Below are positions 23,960 to 33,129 of a stretch of DNA of 64,000 nt, piece after piece. Source of the DNA: Nocardioides sp. Iso805N (lineage in GTDB: Bacteria > Actinomycetota > Actinomycetes > Propionibacteriales > Nocardioidaceae); contig NZ_KB822586.1 in NCBI RefSeq assembly GCF_000364605.1, forward strand, positions 50,228-114,227. The letters run 5' to 3'. Made by a program: the position numbers and the translations under genes. The notes beneath the pieces are model-generated. The model was not told where the DNA came from. It searched no databases and worked only from the letters and a program-made list of their open reading frames with translations. The stretch's first letter is position 1. Every line of letters starts with the position of its first letter.

Positions 23960-25447
23960 GTGAACCAGATCGCCAACGAGCTGGCGCGCGTCAAGGGTGC
24001 CTTCGCCCAGCCCACCCTCACCCTGCTGCACCAGCGTCAGGCGCCAGTCATCATCACGATCTTCCGGACGGCCTTCGACCGCAGCAACAAGCCGGTGCCG
24101 ACCGGCCGGCTGCACACCCAGGTGGAGGACCACCTCACCCAGATGCACGCTGCGGGGGAGGAGGTCCCGGCCGGCACCGGGCGCGAGCTCTGTCACCGCT
24201 GGATGCGCGGCCAGTGGCTCGTCCGCTCCCTCGACGAGACCGGCCAGGAGGTCTACACCCTCACCTCGCACGCTCAGCAGGCGCTCGAGCTGGTCAAGAG
24301 CCTGGCCCGTGATCGTGCGACGCTGAGCGAGCACCGGGTGGCCACCATCGTGAGCACGGTGCGTCGCTTCAATGCCGAGGCCAATCCGGATCGATCGGCC
24401 CGGGTCGAGATCCTCACCGCCGAGATCGCCCGCCTCCAGGCCGAGCGCGACCGGTTGATAGATGGCGCCGAGCTGGTGGACGCCACCGAGGACTACATGG
24501 CCGACGGCTTCACCGAGCTGATGTCCTTGGTCTCTGCCCTGCCCAGTGACTTCGCCCGGGTCGAGGAGCGCTACGCGCAGATCCGCGCCGAGATCCTGAC
24601 GGCCTTCCGCGCCGAGGACCGTCCGGCCGGAGAGGTGATCGACGAATATCTCGCCCGCGCCGACGCGCTGATGACCTCGACCCAGGAGGGCCGCGCCTTC
24701 GAGGGCGCGTTCACCCTGCTACGCGACGACGCGCTGGTCACCGGCCTGCGCGAGGATCTCAACGCGCTCCTGGAGCACCCGCTCTCCGACCGCATCCTCG
24801 GCGACACCGATCGCTCCGAGCTGCGAGGCACTGTCCGCCTGGTGCGCGACGGTCTCGAGCGCGTGCTGGCGCAACGGTCCAAGGTGACGGCCACGCTCAA
24901 GGAATACATCGTCTGGCGCGACGCTGCCCGCGACCGTGAGCTGGAGCAGACGCTGCGCCAGCTCGAGTCCGAGATGATGACCTGGATGGCCACCACCGGC
25001 CCCCGAGCCACCCACGACGTCCCCCTGCTGCCTGGGCGTGCCGGCATCGAGCACCTGCGCGAGCGGTTCTACGACCCGGCCGACGAGGTTCTCCCGGAGC
25101 GGATCTCCGTAGCCGACACCGAAGACGCGCCGGCACTCTCGTTGGACGATCTGCGTGCCCAGGGCGGCCCCCAGATCATCGAGCTGCGCGAGCGCCTCGA
25201 CGACGCGCTCGGTGCCCTGATCCCACCGGCGTCGATGGGCGAGCTGTTCGCCGAGCTCGACCCGGCCCTGCGCCGGCCCGTAGAGATCTTCGGCCTGCTG
25301 CACCTGGCCGCCGATCGCGGCTGGCGGGCGCCGGAGGACGAGGACAGCGGCACCGAGACCTATGGCGCGATCCGCCGCGACGGTACGGCGCGAGCCTTCG
25401 CCGTGCCACGGCTCGCCCTGCCCGACCCCGACCTGGAGGAGCGCTGA
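23960..25447 (+). CDS. jetA: JetA/MksF: condensin kleisin subunit (DUF3375)
   Basis: A 495-residue protein of the DUF3375 family, the kleisin of the Wadjet type I / MksBEF SMC-like complex. The N-terminal winged-helix region reads FRTAFDRSNKPVPTGRLHTQVEDHL, a long coiled-coil centre (residues 130-370) is rich in Glu, Arg and Leu, and the C-terminal winged-helix region includes ELRERLDDALGALIPPASMGELFAELDPALRRPVEIF in short blocks. GTG 23960 has GGGGAGG five bases upstream. Its stop overlaps the next gene's start (TGATG), as expected for a fixed-ratio complex. See jetC for the missing partner. Confidence 0.85.
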   Translation: MNQIANELARVKGAFAQPTLTLLHQRQAPVIITIFRTAFDRSNKPVPTGRLHTQVEDHLTQMHAAGEEVPAGTGRELCHRWMRGQWLVRSLDETGQEVYTLTSHAQQALELVKSLARDRATLSEHRVATIVSTVRRFNAEANPDRSARVEILTAEIARLQAERDRLIDGAELVDATEDYMADGFTELMSLVSALPSDFARVEERYAQIRAEILTAFRAEDRPAGEVIDEYLARADALMTSTQEGRAFEGAFTLLRDDALVTGLREDLNALLEHPLSDRILGDTDRSELRGTVRLVRDGLERVLAQRSKVTATLKEYIVWRDAARDRELEQTLRQLESEMMTWMATTGPRATHDVPLLPGRAGIEHLRERFYDPADEVLPERISVADTEDAPALSLDDLRAQGGPQIIELRERLDDALGALIPPASMGELFAELDPALRRPVEIFGLLHLAADRGWRAPEDEDSGTETYGAIRRDGTARAFAVPRLALPDPDLEER

Positions 25448-26214
25448 TGAGCATCGACGAGTTCGAGGTGATGGACACCGCGCCGCTCGGGAGCGCACCG
25501 GACGAGACACTCGAGGACGGGCTCGTCGACGAGCGATCCGTGTCGCTCTGGGAGGGCGACGAGGGTGGTCTGGAGCACGCCCAGCGGCAGGTGCTCGTGG
25601 CGCTGCTCAAGCAGCGCTTCATCAGCGCGCGCAGTCATCCCCGCGACTGGCGCGTGCTCGTCGAGCACGAGCGGGTCCTCCGCTCCCGGCTCAACGACCT
25701 CTTCCTCGAGCTGCACATCGACCCGCTGCGCGAGGTCGCCTGGAAGCGCCAGGCCGTCGGTGAGGCCGGCCAGCGGTTCCCGACACTGCTGCACGACGTC
25801 GCCTGGACGCGCGAGGAGACGATCGTGCTGGTCCACCTCCGCGACCGACTGCGCACCGGATCGGCCGACGGCGAGGAGCGGGTCTTCGTCGACGTCGCCG
25901 ACCTGGTCGAGTACGCCGCCAGCTTCCGGCCGGCCCACGCGACCGATGAGGCGGGTGACGAGAAGCGCACCCGCAACGCGGTCGCCACCATCGCCAAGGC
26001 CGGCCTGCTGATCCCGACGTCCTACGACGAGCGGTTCGAGGTCAGCGAAGCGGTCGAGCCGCTGCTTCCGATCGAGGTGCTGCAGGAGCTGGTCGCGGCC
26101 CTGCAGCGTGCCAACGCCGAGGACGGTGCACCTGCCGGTGTGACGGATGCCGACGCGGCGGATGACGTCGCCGATGAGGGTGACGGTCTCTTCGGGGCCG
26201 AGGAGGCCAACTGA
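25447..26214 (+). CDS. jetB: JetB/MksE: condensin KITE subunit (DUF4194)
   Basis: A 255-residue DUF4194 protein, the KITE-type winged-helix subunit that binds the kleisin in MksBEF/Wadjet complexes. Residues 40-190 carry the recognisable core: QVLVALLKQRFISARSHPRDW, LHIDPLREVAWKRQA, and RTRNAVATIAKAGLL with the conserved basic helix. The first 40 and last 35 residues are acidic and probably disordered. Start and stop both overlap neighbours by one base (TGATG), so all three condensin genes are translationally coupled. Confidence 0.83.
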   Translation: MSIDEFEVMDTAPLGSAPDETLEDGLVDERSVSLWEGDEGGLEHAQRQVLVALLKQRFISARSHPRDWRVLVEHERVLRSRLNDLFLELHIDPLREVAWKRQAVGEAGQRFPTLLHDVAWTREETIVLVHLRDRLRTGSADGEERVFVDVADLVEYAASFRPAHATDEAGDEKRTRNAVATIAKAGLLIPTSYDERFEVSEAVEPLLPIEVLQELVAALQRANAEDGAPAGVTDADAADDVADEGDGLFGAEEAN

Positions 26215-29200
26215 TGCTGGACGAGACGCTCGACCCCGACACCGAGGGCCTCTTCGAGGAGCGGGTGGTCGCCACTCCGGCCGACGACACCCTGCAGTGG
26301 CGCGCAGAGTTGCTGCAGCTGGTCAACTGGGGCGGCTTCAGCGGGCTGACCCGGATCCCCGTCGCGGGCGACGCGACCATGCTCTCGGGCGCCTCGGGTG
26401 CCGGCAAGTCGACCATCCTGGACGCCTACACGGCGCTGATGATGCCCTCGGACACGAAGTTCAACGGCGCCTCCAACGACGCTGTCGCTGGCCGTGCCCG
26501 CAGCGTCGGCCAGCGCAACCTGCTCTCCTACCTGCGTGGGGCCGTCGACGTGGTCGACGACCCGCGGACCGGGCGTCCGGTGGAGAAGCTGCTGCGCGGT
26601 CGCAACGCTGACACCTGGGGCGCGATCGCGATGACCTTCGTCAACGACCAGGGCAACCGCTTCACCGCCGTACGGACCTACTACGTGCCCCGTCGGGCGA
26701 CCCGATCGGGCGACGTGCAGATGCAGCTGATCACCCACGAGGCGGTCCTGCCGCTCGAGGCGATCGAGGCCGCTGTCGCGGACCGGTTCCATGCGAACAC
26801 GCTGAAGAAGCTCTTCCCGGGCGTCCGCGTGCACCGCACCTACGCCGAGTTCGCCGCGGTCCTCTACGCCCGGCTCGGCATCGGTGCGAACGGTGACGGC
26901 TCCAAGGCGCTGCGGTTGCTCGCCCGGATCCAGGCCGGCAACCAGGTGCGCAGCGTCGACGAGCTCTACAAGGAGATGGTGCTCGAGCGGCCCGCCACCT
27001 ACGCCGCCGCGGACCGGGCCGTCGAGCACTTCGACGACCTCGACTCCGCCTACGCCGCGATGCGCACCGAGGAGCAGAAGCTCGAGGTGCTCGCGCCGAT
27101 CACCGACCTGGCGACGCGAGGAGAGCAGGCCAAGGCCCGGGCGGCCGAGCTCGACGCGTACGGCGTGACGATCGCGGGCGACGACACCCCGCTGCGACTG
27201 TGGCTGCTCCAGACCCATGCGCTGTTGCTGGAGCGGGCCGTGGAGACCAACCGGTCCGAGCGCGCGGCCACCACCGCTGCGCTGGCCGACGGTGCCAGCG
27301 CGGAGGCGGCGCTCGTCGGCGACCTGGAGGCTGCCAAGGAGGCTCACCGCGCGGCCGGTGGTGCGAACCTGCAGACACTGGGGCTGACGCTCGAGCAGGA
27401 GCATGCCGTCCGCGACCAGCGGCTGGCGCGGCGTGAGGCGTTGCGGGAGCGGGTGCTGCCGGTGTTGGACGTCGGCGACGGCGAGCAGGAGACTGCCGGC
27501 GACGCCCTGCATGACTCCGCTGCCTTCGTCGTCCTGCAGGACCAGGCGCGCTCGTGGCTCGACGGCCGGACGGCTCGGGAGGGCGCGCTCACCGCGGAGC
27601 GTGACCGGGCGCGGGAGCGGAGCTTCCCGCTGCTGCAGCGGCGCGACGAGCTGCGCCGGGAGCGGGCATCGCTGGACGGCCGTGCCGGCCGGGTGCCCGC
27701 GATGCTGCACGAGCTGCGCGCCGAGGTGGCCCGCGCGAGCGGTCTCAGCACTGCCGAGCTGCCGTTCGTGGCCGAGCTGATCGACGTGGCACCGGAGGAG
27801 GAGCACTGGCGCACCGCCATCGAGACGGTCCTGGGCAGTGCGGCCCGGATGATGCTGGTCCCGCTGGATCGGTTGGACGACTTCTCGGCTGCGATCGACA
27901 GCCTGCGGCTGCGCGCCCGGCTGACCTTCGAGGGCGCCGAGCTCGACCTGGCTCCCCTCGACCCGGCCGACCCCGAGCGAGTGGCCGGCAAGCTGCTCTT
28001 CTGCGAATCGCCCTTCTCCGGCTGGGTGCAGCGATACGTCGCCGAGTCCGGTCGCAACGCGCTGTGCGTCGACACCGCCGCCGAGCTGGCCGGCCCGGGC
28101 TTCCGGGTCACGACAGCCGGCCAGACCCGCAACGGCCGTCGGGGCTCGCACGGTCGCGGCGACCGGCGCGACATCATCGGCTTCTCCAACGAGGCAGCGC
28201 TGGGCGAGATCGACGACGAGCTCGCCGCATTGGAGCACCAGCTCGGCGAGATCGACGACGACGTGGCAGCGGTCGACCGTCGCCTGCGCGTGCTCGGCCT
28301 GCAGCAGGCCGCCTACGAGGCCCTCGTCGGAGCGCGCTTCGATGAGATCGACGTGGCCGCGATCGAGGAGCGGATCGCCGAGGTCGAGCAACGCCGCGAG
28401 ACGATCCTGGGCAGCGACGACCAGCTGCAGGCACTTCAGGAGCAGATCACCGAGCTGGAGCAGCGTCTGGACGCGACCCGGTCCGCGCGCTACGCACTGG
28501 CCGCCCGGCAGCGTGAGCTCGACGCCGAGCACGGAGAGCTGGTCGAGTCCGAGGATCTGGTCAAGGACCGGCTCGAGGCGACGGACCGCGCCGGCCGGGT
28601 CACGCTGAGTGCCGAGCAGACCGCGGCACTCGCCGAGGAGTTCGCGCTCGCCGTCGCGCCGGCCGATCCGGACGAGCTGGACCGGTTCGCCGAGAACTCC
28701 CAACGCTTGGCCGAGCGGCTGCGTCGCGCCGTCGGCGACGTCGAGGCCGAGAGCAAGCGGGTCGAGGAGGAGCTCGTCACCATCTTCCGGGCCTACAAGG
28801 TCCGCTGGGACTCGCCGAACCTCGGCGCGACCCCCGAGTCCTACGCCGACTACGCCCGCATCCTCGAGCAGATCAGAGCCACCGGCCTCGCCGAGCGGCG
28901 CGCGGAGTGGCGCCGTCGACTCACCGAGTGGAGTGGTCAGGACCTGGTGCCGCTGGTCGGCGCGATGGCGGCCTCCGTCGAGGAGATCGAGGACCGTCTC
29001 GAGCCGATCAACGCCATCCTGCGCCGGCTGGAGTTCGGGGCGACCGGTGATCGGCTCCGCATCCGGCTGCGCCGCCTCTCACCCGCCCACGTGCAGGCGT
29101 TCCTCCGCGACCTCCGGGCGCTCTCGGCAGGATCGACCGCCGAGCTCGACGAGGCCGGGCTGGAGAAGCGCTTCGACCAGCTGAGTCGCTTCATGCAGCA

Positions 29201-29654
29201 GCTGCGCGCGGGGGAGCCGGGTCAGGAGGGCGAGCGCGACCGCCTTCTGGACGTTCGCCGCCACGTCGAGGTCAGCGCCGAGCGCTACGACCACGTCAGC
29301 GGCGAGCTTCGCGCCACCTACCGCACGCTAGGTGAGAAGTCGGGGGGCGAGTCGCAGGAGCTGGTCGCGTTCATCGTCGGCTCGGCGCTGCGCTTCCGGC
29401 TGGGCGACGAGATGCGCTCCCGACCGCGTTTCGCGCCGGTCTTCCTCGACGAGGGCTTCGTGAAGGCCGACTCGGAGTTCGCCGGGCGCGCGGTGCGGGC
29501 GTGGAAGGGCCTCGGCTTCCAGCTGATCGTCGGCGTACCGCTGGACAAGGTGACCGGGCTCGAGCCACACATGGACGCACTGCTGGCCATCACCAAGCAC
29601 GCCGGCACACACCAGTCCTGGATCACGGCGATCACCGACGCGGCCGACCGCTGA
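26214..29654 (+). CDS. jetC: JetC/MksB: SMC-like condensin ATPase
   Basis: A 1146-residue MukB/SbcC-like ATPase. The Walker A motif is SGASGAGKST (about 58-67), the ABC signature EKSGGESQ lies near 1042 and the Walker B FLDEGF near 1077. Long coiled coils (about 270-470 and 700-930) flank a hinge-like globular region near 500-650. It is the motor of the three-gene operon that extrudes or compacts DNA. In Wadjet systems a fourth gene, jetD, encodes a TOPRIM nuclease that cuts plasmids; here the next gene (29716) is unrelated and no JetD-like sequence occurs in the window. A chromosomal condensin role is therefore more likely. Confidence 0.88.
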   Translation: MLDETLDPDTEGLFEERVVATPADDTLQWRAELLQLVNWGGFSGLTRIPVAGDATMLSGASGAGKSTILDAYTALMMPSDTKFNGASNDAVAGRARSVGQRNLLSYLRGAVDVVDDPRTGRPVEKLLRGRNADTWGAIAMTFVNDQGNRFTAVRTYYVPRRATRSGDVQMQLITHEAVLPLEAIEAAVADRFHANTLKKLFPGVRVHRTYAEFAAVLYARLGIGANGDGSKALRLLARIQAGNQVRSVDELYKEMVLERPATYAAADRAVEHFDDLDSAYAAMRTEEQKLEVLAPITDLATRGEQAKARAAELDAYGVTIAGDDTPLRLWLLQTHALLLERAVETNRSERAATTAALADGASAEAALVGDLEAAKEAHRAAGGANLQTLGLTLEQEHAVRDQRLARREALRERVLPVLDVGDGEQETAGDALHDSAAFVVLQDQARSWLDGRTAREGALTAERDRARERSFPLLQRRDELRRERASLDGRAGRVPAMLHELRAEVARASGLSTAELPFVAELIDVAPEEEHWRTAIETVLGSAARMMLVPLDRLDDFSAAIDSLRLRARLTFEGAELDLAPLDPADPERVAGKLLFCESPFSGWVQRYVAESGRNALCVDTAAELAGPGFRVTTAGQTRNGRRGSHGRGDRRDIIGFSNEAALGEIDDELAALEHQLGEIDDDVAAVDRRLRVLGLQQAAYEALVGARFDEIDVAAIEERIAEVEQRRETILGSDDQLQALQEQITELEQRLDATRSARYALAARQRELDAEHGELVESEDLVKDRLEATDRAGRVTLSAEQTAALAEEFALAVAPADPDELDRFAENSQRLAERLRRAVGDVEAESKRVEEELVTIFRAYKVRWDSPNLGATPESYADYARILEQIRATGLAERRAEWRRRLTEWSGQDLVPLVGAMAASVEEIEDRLEPINAILRRLEFGATGDRLRIRLRRLSPAHVQAFLRDLRALSAGSTAELDEAGLEKRFDQLSRFMQQLRAGEPGQEGERDRLLDVRRHVEVSAERYDHVSGELRATYRTLGEKSGGESQELVAFIVGSALRFRLGDEMRSRPRFAPVFLDEGFVKADSEFAGRAVRAWKGLGFQLIVGVPLDKVTGLEPHMDALLAITKHAGTHQSWITAITDAADR

Positions 29655-29715
29655 GCAAGGTCGCCGCCGGATCGCTGCACAGTCGTTCAGACGCGGCCGT
29701 GTAGCCTCCGGCGGC

Positions 29716-30213
29716 ATGAAGGTGCGCCTGGTCGTCTCCGGCCTACCTGGAATGTACGGCGAGGCGCGCGCTCTGCTCCCTCGGCGCGACGCGATGCGGG
29801 TCGTGCTGGCGGCAGGTCTGGCGCTGGTGCTCGCCCCGGTCCGAGCGAGCGGTCGCCCGCGCACGCAGAACGCGCTGCGTCACTTCGCCTGGTCGGCCTG
29901 GCTGGCTGCCAGCTACGGCGCCGAGGTGGCGAAGGCCGTCACCGCTGAGCACGAGCGGCACTCCCTGGACCCGCTCGACAGCGAGTGCGACCTGCGGAAC
30001 AACAAGGCGGGCAGGCGCTACGGGCGACTGCACGTGGCCGAGATCGTCGACCTGCCCACGCCGGTGGCGGTGTGGAGGCTTCTCGGCATCGGTCGGCGCA
30101 AGTGGCGTTCCGGCCGTCTCTGGGCGGTGCGCCACGGCTGGGTCGAGCCGAGTCACTCACGACGAGTCGGAGGGGCTGCCGACGCCGGTGGGAGCCCCGG
30201 CAGCGCCGGCTGA
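29716..30213 (+). CDS. DUF6973-like protein
   Basis: A 165-residue protein whose core reads ALRHFAWSAWLAASYG, then an AEHE pair, then SECDLRNNKAGRRYG. This RHxxW...HE...DLxNNxxG pattern is the DUF6973 type, which occurs in surface or secreted proteins of Gram-positives and may be enzymatic given its conserved polar residues. The N-terminus (GLALVLAPVRASG) is mildly hydrophobic but not a clear signal peptide. TAGCCT eight bases before the ATG suggests a leaderless start. Its last 57 bases overlap the convergent membrane-protein gene. Confidence 0.6.
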   Translation: MKVRLVVSGLPGMYGEARALLPRRDAMRVVLAAGLALVLAPVRASGRPRTQNALRHFAWSAWLAASYGAEVAKAVTAEHERHSLDPLDSECDLRNNKAGRRYGRLHVAEIVDLPTPVAVWRLLGIGRRKWRSGRLWAVRHGWVEPSHSRRVGGAADAGGSPGSAG

Positions 30214-30666
30214 GCGCGCACGCGCCACGAGCTGGGCGAGTCCCCGGCGCGCCAGAACGGCGCACAGCACTGCCCCGGGCAGCTCGAGCAGCACCGCTTC
30301 GAGCACCGCTTCGAGCAGCGCACCGGTCCGGCCGCCGGGGGTCGCGGCCGTCATCACGTCGAACCACGCATCGGCGACCAGCAACGTCGCCCCCGCGGTG
30401 GCGGTGAGCACCACCCGCGGGTCGCGTCGCGCGGCGAACCAACCGATCCGAGCGAGCACCAGGATGAGGACGACGTCGTACCCGACCCACACGGCGCGGT
30501 AGTGGCTGATCACGTGGTGCTGGGGGAGTGTGAGCCCGAGGTAGACGGTCCAGGGGATCAGCGCGGCGGCCACACCGAGGTAGAGCAGCGGCACCCAACG
30601 CCCGGCCCAGGCCCGGGTGGCCGGGTCCAGGGGCCGCGCGAGTGCTTGCGCCAGCGGTCGCCGCAT
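30157..30666 (-). CDS. Small four-helix membrane protein
   Basis: A 169-residue integral membrane protein with four hydrophobic helices (roughly 27-45, 58-76, 85-100, 112-135). Recognisable conserved pieces are AVWVGYDVVLILVLARIGWFAARRDPR (in short blocks) and LLVADAWFDVMTA, a combination common in uncharacterised actinobacterial membrane proteins. ATG 30666 is used; a TTG start three codons upstream is possible. It faces the DUF6973-like gene and overlaps its end by 57 bases on the opposite strand. Function unknown. Confidence 0.65.
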   Translation of the reverse strand: MRRPLAQALARPLDPATRAWAGRWVPLLYLGVAAALIPWTVYLGLTLPQHHVISHYRAVWVGYDVVLILVLARIGWFAARRDPRVVLTATAGATLLVADAWFDVMTAATPGGRTGALLEAVLEAVLLELPGAVLCAVLARRGLAQLVARARSAGAAGAPTGVGSPSDSS

Positions 30667-30739
30667 GGCCTCCAAGGTAGCGGTCGTGACCACTACAGTC
30701 GGGGTCGGAGCCGAGCCGTACCCAACGGAGGAGAAGCGG

Positions 30740-31537
30740 ATGAGGGTCGCTGTGGCAGGGGGGACCGGTCTGGTCGGGAGCCGCGTGGTCGATCGACTGC
30801 GGGCGCGCGGCGACGAGGTGGTGGTGCTGGCCCGCTCGGTCGGCGTCGACATCGTCGCGGACTCAGGTCTCTCCGAGGCGCTGACCGGTGTCGAGGTCGT
30901 TGTCGACACTACCTCGGTCGTCGCCAAGACCTCGCAGGAGTACGTCGACTTCTTCGGCACGGTCGCCCGCAATCTGCAGAAGGCGGCCGCCGCGGCCGGG
31001 GTGCACCGGATCGTGACCCTCTCGATCGTCGGCATCGACGGACTCGGCGGCGGTGCGTTCGCACACTACGACGGCAAGAACGCGCAGGAGCGCGAGACCG
31101 AGTCCGGCACGGTGCCGACGGCGATCCTGCGCGCTACGCAGTTCCATGACTTCGCCGCTCAGCTCATCGACTGGGTCGCCAAGGGTCCGCTGATGCCGTG
31201 TCCCAAGCAGCCGGTGCAGACGGTCGACGTGGACGTGGTCGCCGACGAGCTGGTCGCGCTGGCGCACGAGGCTGCCAGCGGAGGGCTGGCCAGCGATCGG
31301 GTCCGGCGCGACATCGCGGGTCCGGAGAAGGGCGTGCTGGCCGACCTGGTCCGGGCCGTGGCGAAGGCACGCGGCCGTCGGCTGCTGGTGATCCCGGTCT
31401 GGCTGCCCGGCGAGGCCGCGAAGAAGGTGCGCAGCGGCGTACTCCAGGCTCCGGCGGGCGCGAAGATCGCCGGCGGGACCTTCGACGCCTGGCTCGCTCG
31501 CGCCTACCCGAAGGATGCCGACCACCTGGCCACGTGA
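30740..31537 (+). CDS. NAD(P)-binding NmrA/SDR-like protein
   Basis: A 265-residue atypical short-chain dehydrogenase/NmrA-like protein. The Rossmann motif GGTGLVGSRVV (about 7-17) is intact and IVTLSIVGID, HYDGKNAQERE and TILRATQFHDF-like segments are typical of the group that binds NAD(P)H and often acts as a redox sensor or reductase. GGAGGAGAAGCGG precedes the ATG at 30740, a strong ribosome-binding site. A TACAGT box at 30694-30699 may be its promoter. It is followed 20 bp later by the acyl-CoA ligase, which has its own leaderless promoter inside the gap. Confidence 0.8.
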   Translation: MRVAVAGGTGLVGSRVVDRLRARGDEVVVLARSVGVDIVADSGLSEALTGVEVVVDTTSVVAKTSQEYVDFFGTVARNLQKAAAAAGVHRIVTLSIVGIDGLGGGAFAHYDGKNAQERETESGTVPTAILRATQFHDFAAQLIDWVAKGPLMPCPKQPVQTVDVDVVADELVALAHEAASGGLASDRVRRDIAGPEKGVLADLVRAVAKARGRRLLVIPVWLPGEAAKKVRSGVLQAPAGAKIAGGTFDAWLARAYPKDADHLAT

Positions 31538-31544
31538 GGGCCGT

Positions 31545-31550
31545 TACAGT
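31545..31550 (+). promoter_or_regulatory. Leaderless -10 box TACAGT
   Basis: TACAGT at 31545-31550 is followed by seven bases and the ATG at 31558, with no Shine-Dalgarno sequence, so the acyl-CoA ligase can be transcribed independently of the preceding gene. Confidence 0.5.
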
Positions 31551-31557
31551 CACCTGC

Positions 31558-33084
31558 ATGCCGTCTCCTGAGGCCTACCCCAGCTCCCTCGACGCCGCCC
31601 TCCACCGCTCCGCCGTCCGGCATCCTGATCGGATCGCGTTGCGGTTTCGCGAACGTGAGTGGAGTTACGCCGCGCTCGACACCGCGGTCACCGCGGCCGC
31701 ACATGCGCTCCTGGCACGGGGGATGGAGCACGGCGACCGGGTCGCGGCCTACGGGGCCAACTCCGACGCCTACGCGATCGCCTTCCTCGCCGTCGCGCGA
31801 GCAGGACTGGTGCACGTGCCGGTCAACTACGCGCTGAAGGGCGGCGAGCTGGAGTATCTGCTGACCCAGTCGGGCGCGCGACTCGTGCTGACCGACCCCG
31901 CCTTGGCGGCCGACGTGGAGCAGGTGCGCGCGGCGACAGCCGTCACCGACGTTCTGGCGTTGCGGGACGCACCCGACTCGCTGCTGGATCAGATCGTCTC
32001 TCCGGCCGGCGTGCCGGTAGGAGCGGAGCTGCCGCGTGTCTCCGACACGGACCTCGTCCAGCTGCTCTACACCTCTGGCACCACGTCGCTGCCCAAGGGC
32101 GCGATGATGACCCACCGAGCGCTGAGCCACGAGCACGTCTCGTGCGTGCTGGCGCTGGACTTCACCGCCGCGGACCGGCCACTCGTCTGCATGCCGCTCT
32201 ACCACTCCGCCGCGATGCACGTCTTCCTGCTGCCCTACCTGGCCGTCGGCGCCACGGTCCGGCTGCTGCCCTCGCCGGACATCGCCGAGATCCTCAGGGT
32301 GGTGGAGGCAGAGCGGATCGACTCGCTGTTCCTCGCCCCGACGGTGTGGGTGCCCCTCGCCAACCATCCCGATCTGGCGACCCGCGACCTCTCCTCGCTG
32401 CGCAAGGCCCAGTACGGCGCCAGCATCATGCCGGTGACGGTGCTCAACCGGCTGCGTGAGCGCTTCCCCGACCTGGGCTTCTACAACTGCTTCGGCCAGT
32501 CGGAGATCGGCCCGCTGGCCTGCGTGCTGCGTCCCGAGGAGCACGACCAGCGTCCGGCCTCAGCGGGGCACGCCGTCTTCTTCGTGGAGAGCCGCGTCGT
32601 CGACAAGGCGGGCAACGCGGTGCGGCCGGGGGAGAGCGGCGAGATCCAGTACCGCTCCCCGCAGCTGTGCATCGGCTACTGGCAGAACCCGGAGGCGACC
32701 GACGAGGCCTTCGCCGACGGCTGGTTCCACTCGGGCGATCTGGTCACGATGGACGAGGAGGGCTATGTCACCGTCGTGGACAGGATCCGCGACGTGATCA
32801 ACACCGGGGGAGTGCTGGTGGCCTCCCGGGAGATCGAGGACTGCCTGTACACCCACCCAGCGGTGGCCGAGGTCGCGGTCGTGGGACTGCCGGACGAGCG
32901 GTGGATCGAGGCTGTCACGGCGTACGTCGTGCTGCGGGAGGGCCGGAGTGCGACCGCCGAGGAGCTGATCGGCCATGTCAAGGAGCGGCTAGCGCCGTTC
33001 AAGGTGCCGAAGTCGGTGCGCTTCGTCGACGACCTGCCGCGCAACCAGAGCGGAAAGCTGCTCAAGCGCGAGCTGCGTGGCTGA
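31558..33084 (+). CDS. Acyl-CoA synthetase / AMP-dependent ligase (FadD-like)
   Basis: A 508-residue acyl-adenylate-forming ligase that activates a carboxylic acid with ATP and CoA. The P-loop-like motif YTSGTTSLPKGAMMTH (about 170-185), the A5 region FYNCFGQSEIGPL, the A7 motif WFHSGDLVTMDEEGY, the hinge VDRIRDVINTGG and the catalytic lysine in PRNQSGKLLKREL near the C-terminus are all present. Length fits medium/long-chain acyl-CoA ligases. Substrate chain length is not predictable. No beta-oxidation genes adjoin. Confidence 0.9.
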   Translation: MPSPEAYPSSLDAALHRSAVRHPDRIALRFREREWSYAALDTAVTAAAHALLARGMEHGDRVAAYGANSDAYAIAFLAVARAGLVHVPVNYALKGGELEYLLTQSGARLVLTDPALAADVEQVRAATAVTDVLALRDAPDSLLDQIVSPAGVPVGAELPRVSDTDLVQLLYTSGTTSLPKGAMMTHRALSHEHVSCVLALDFTAADRPLVCMPLYHSAAMHVFLLPYLAVGATVRLLPSPDIAEILRVVEAERIDSLFLAPTVWVPLANHPDLATRDLSSLRKAQYGASIMPVTVLNRLRERFPDLGFYNCFGQSEIGPLACVLRPEEHDQRPASAGHAVFFVESRVVDKAGNAVRPGESGEIQYRSPQLCIGYWQNPEATDEAFADGWFHSGDLVTMDEEGYVTVVDRIRDVINTGGVLVASREIEDCLYTHPAVAEVAVVGLPDERWIEAVTAYVVLREGRSATAEELIGHVKERLAPFKVPKSVRFVDDLPRNQSGKLLKRELRG

Positions 33085-33129
33085 CGCCATTTTCATCAGA
33101 TCTCGCGTGCGGCTGCCGTTGATGCGTGG

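Noticed and set aside
21863..24334. Antisense frame of about 820 codons across the ammonium transporter and beyond
   Set aside because: Opposes two convincing genes, lacks any domain and has the low-complexity composition of a GC-rich shadow frame.
26022..28703. Long open frame (about 890 codons) antisense to the SMC-like ATPase gene
   Set aside because: It lies opposite jetC, whose motifs are intact. Its composition (Arg/Gly/Asp/Val/Gln-rich, few aromatics) is what GC-rich antisense frames give, and no domain is recognisable.
29655..29715. Search for a JetD remnant after jetC
   Set aside because: Only 61 bp separate jetC from the DUF6973-like gene; no part resembles a TOPRIM or DUF2220 sequence.
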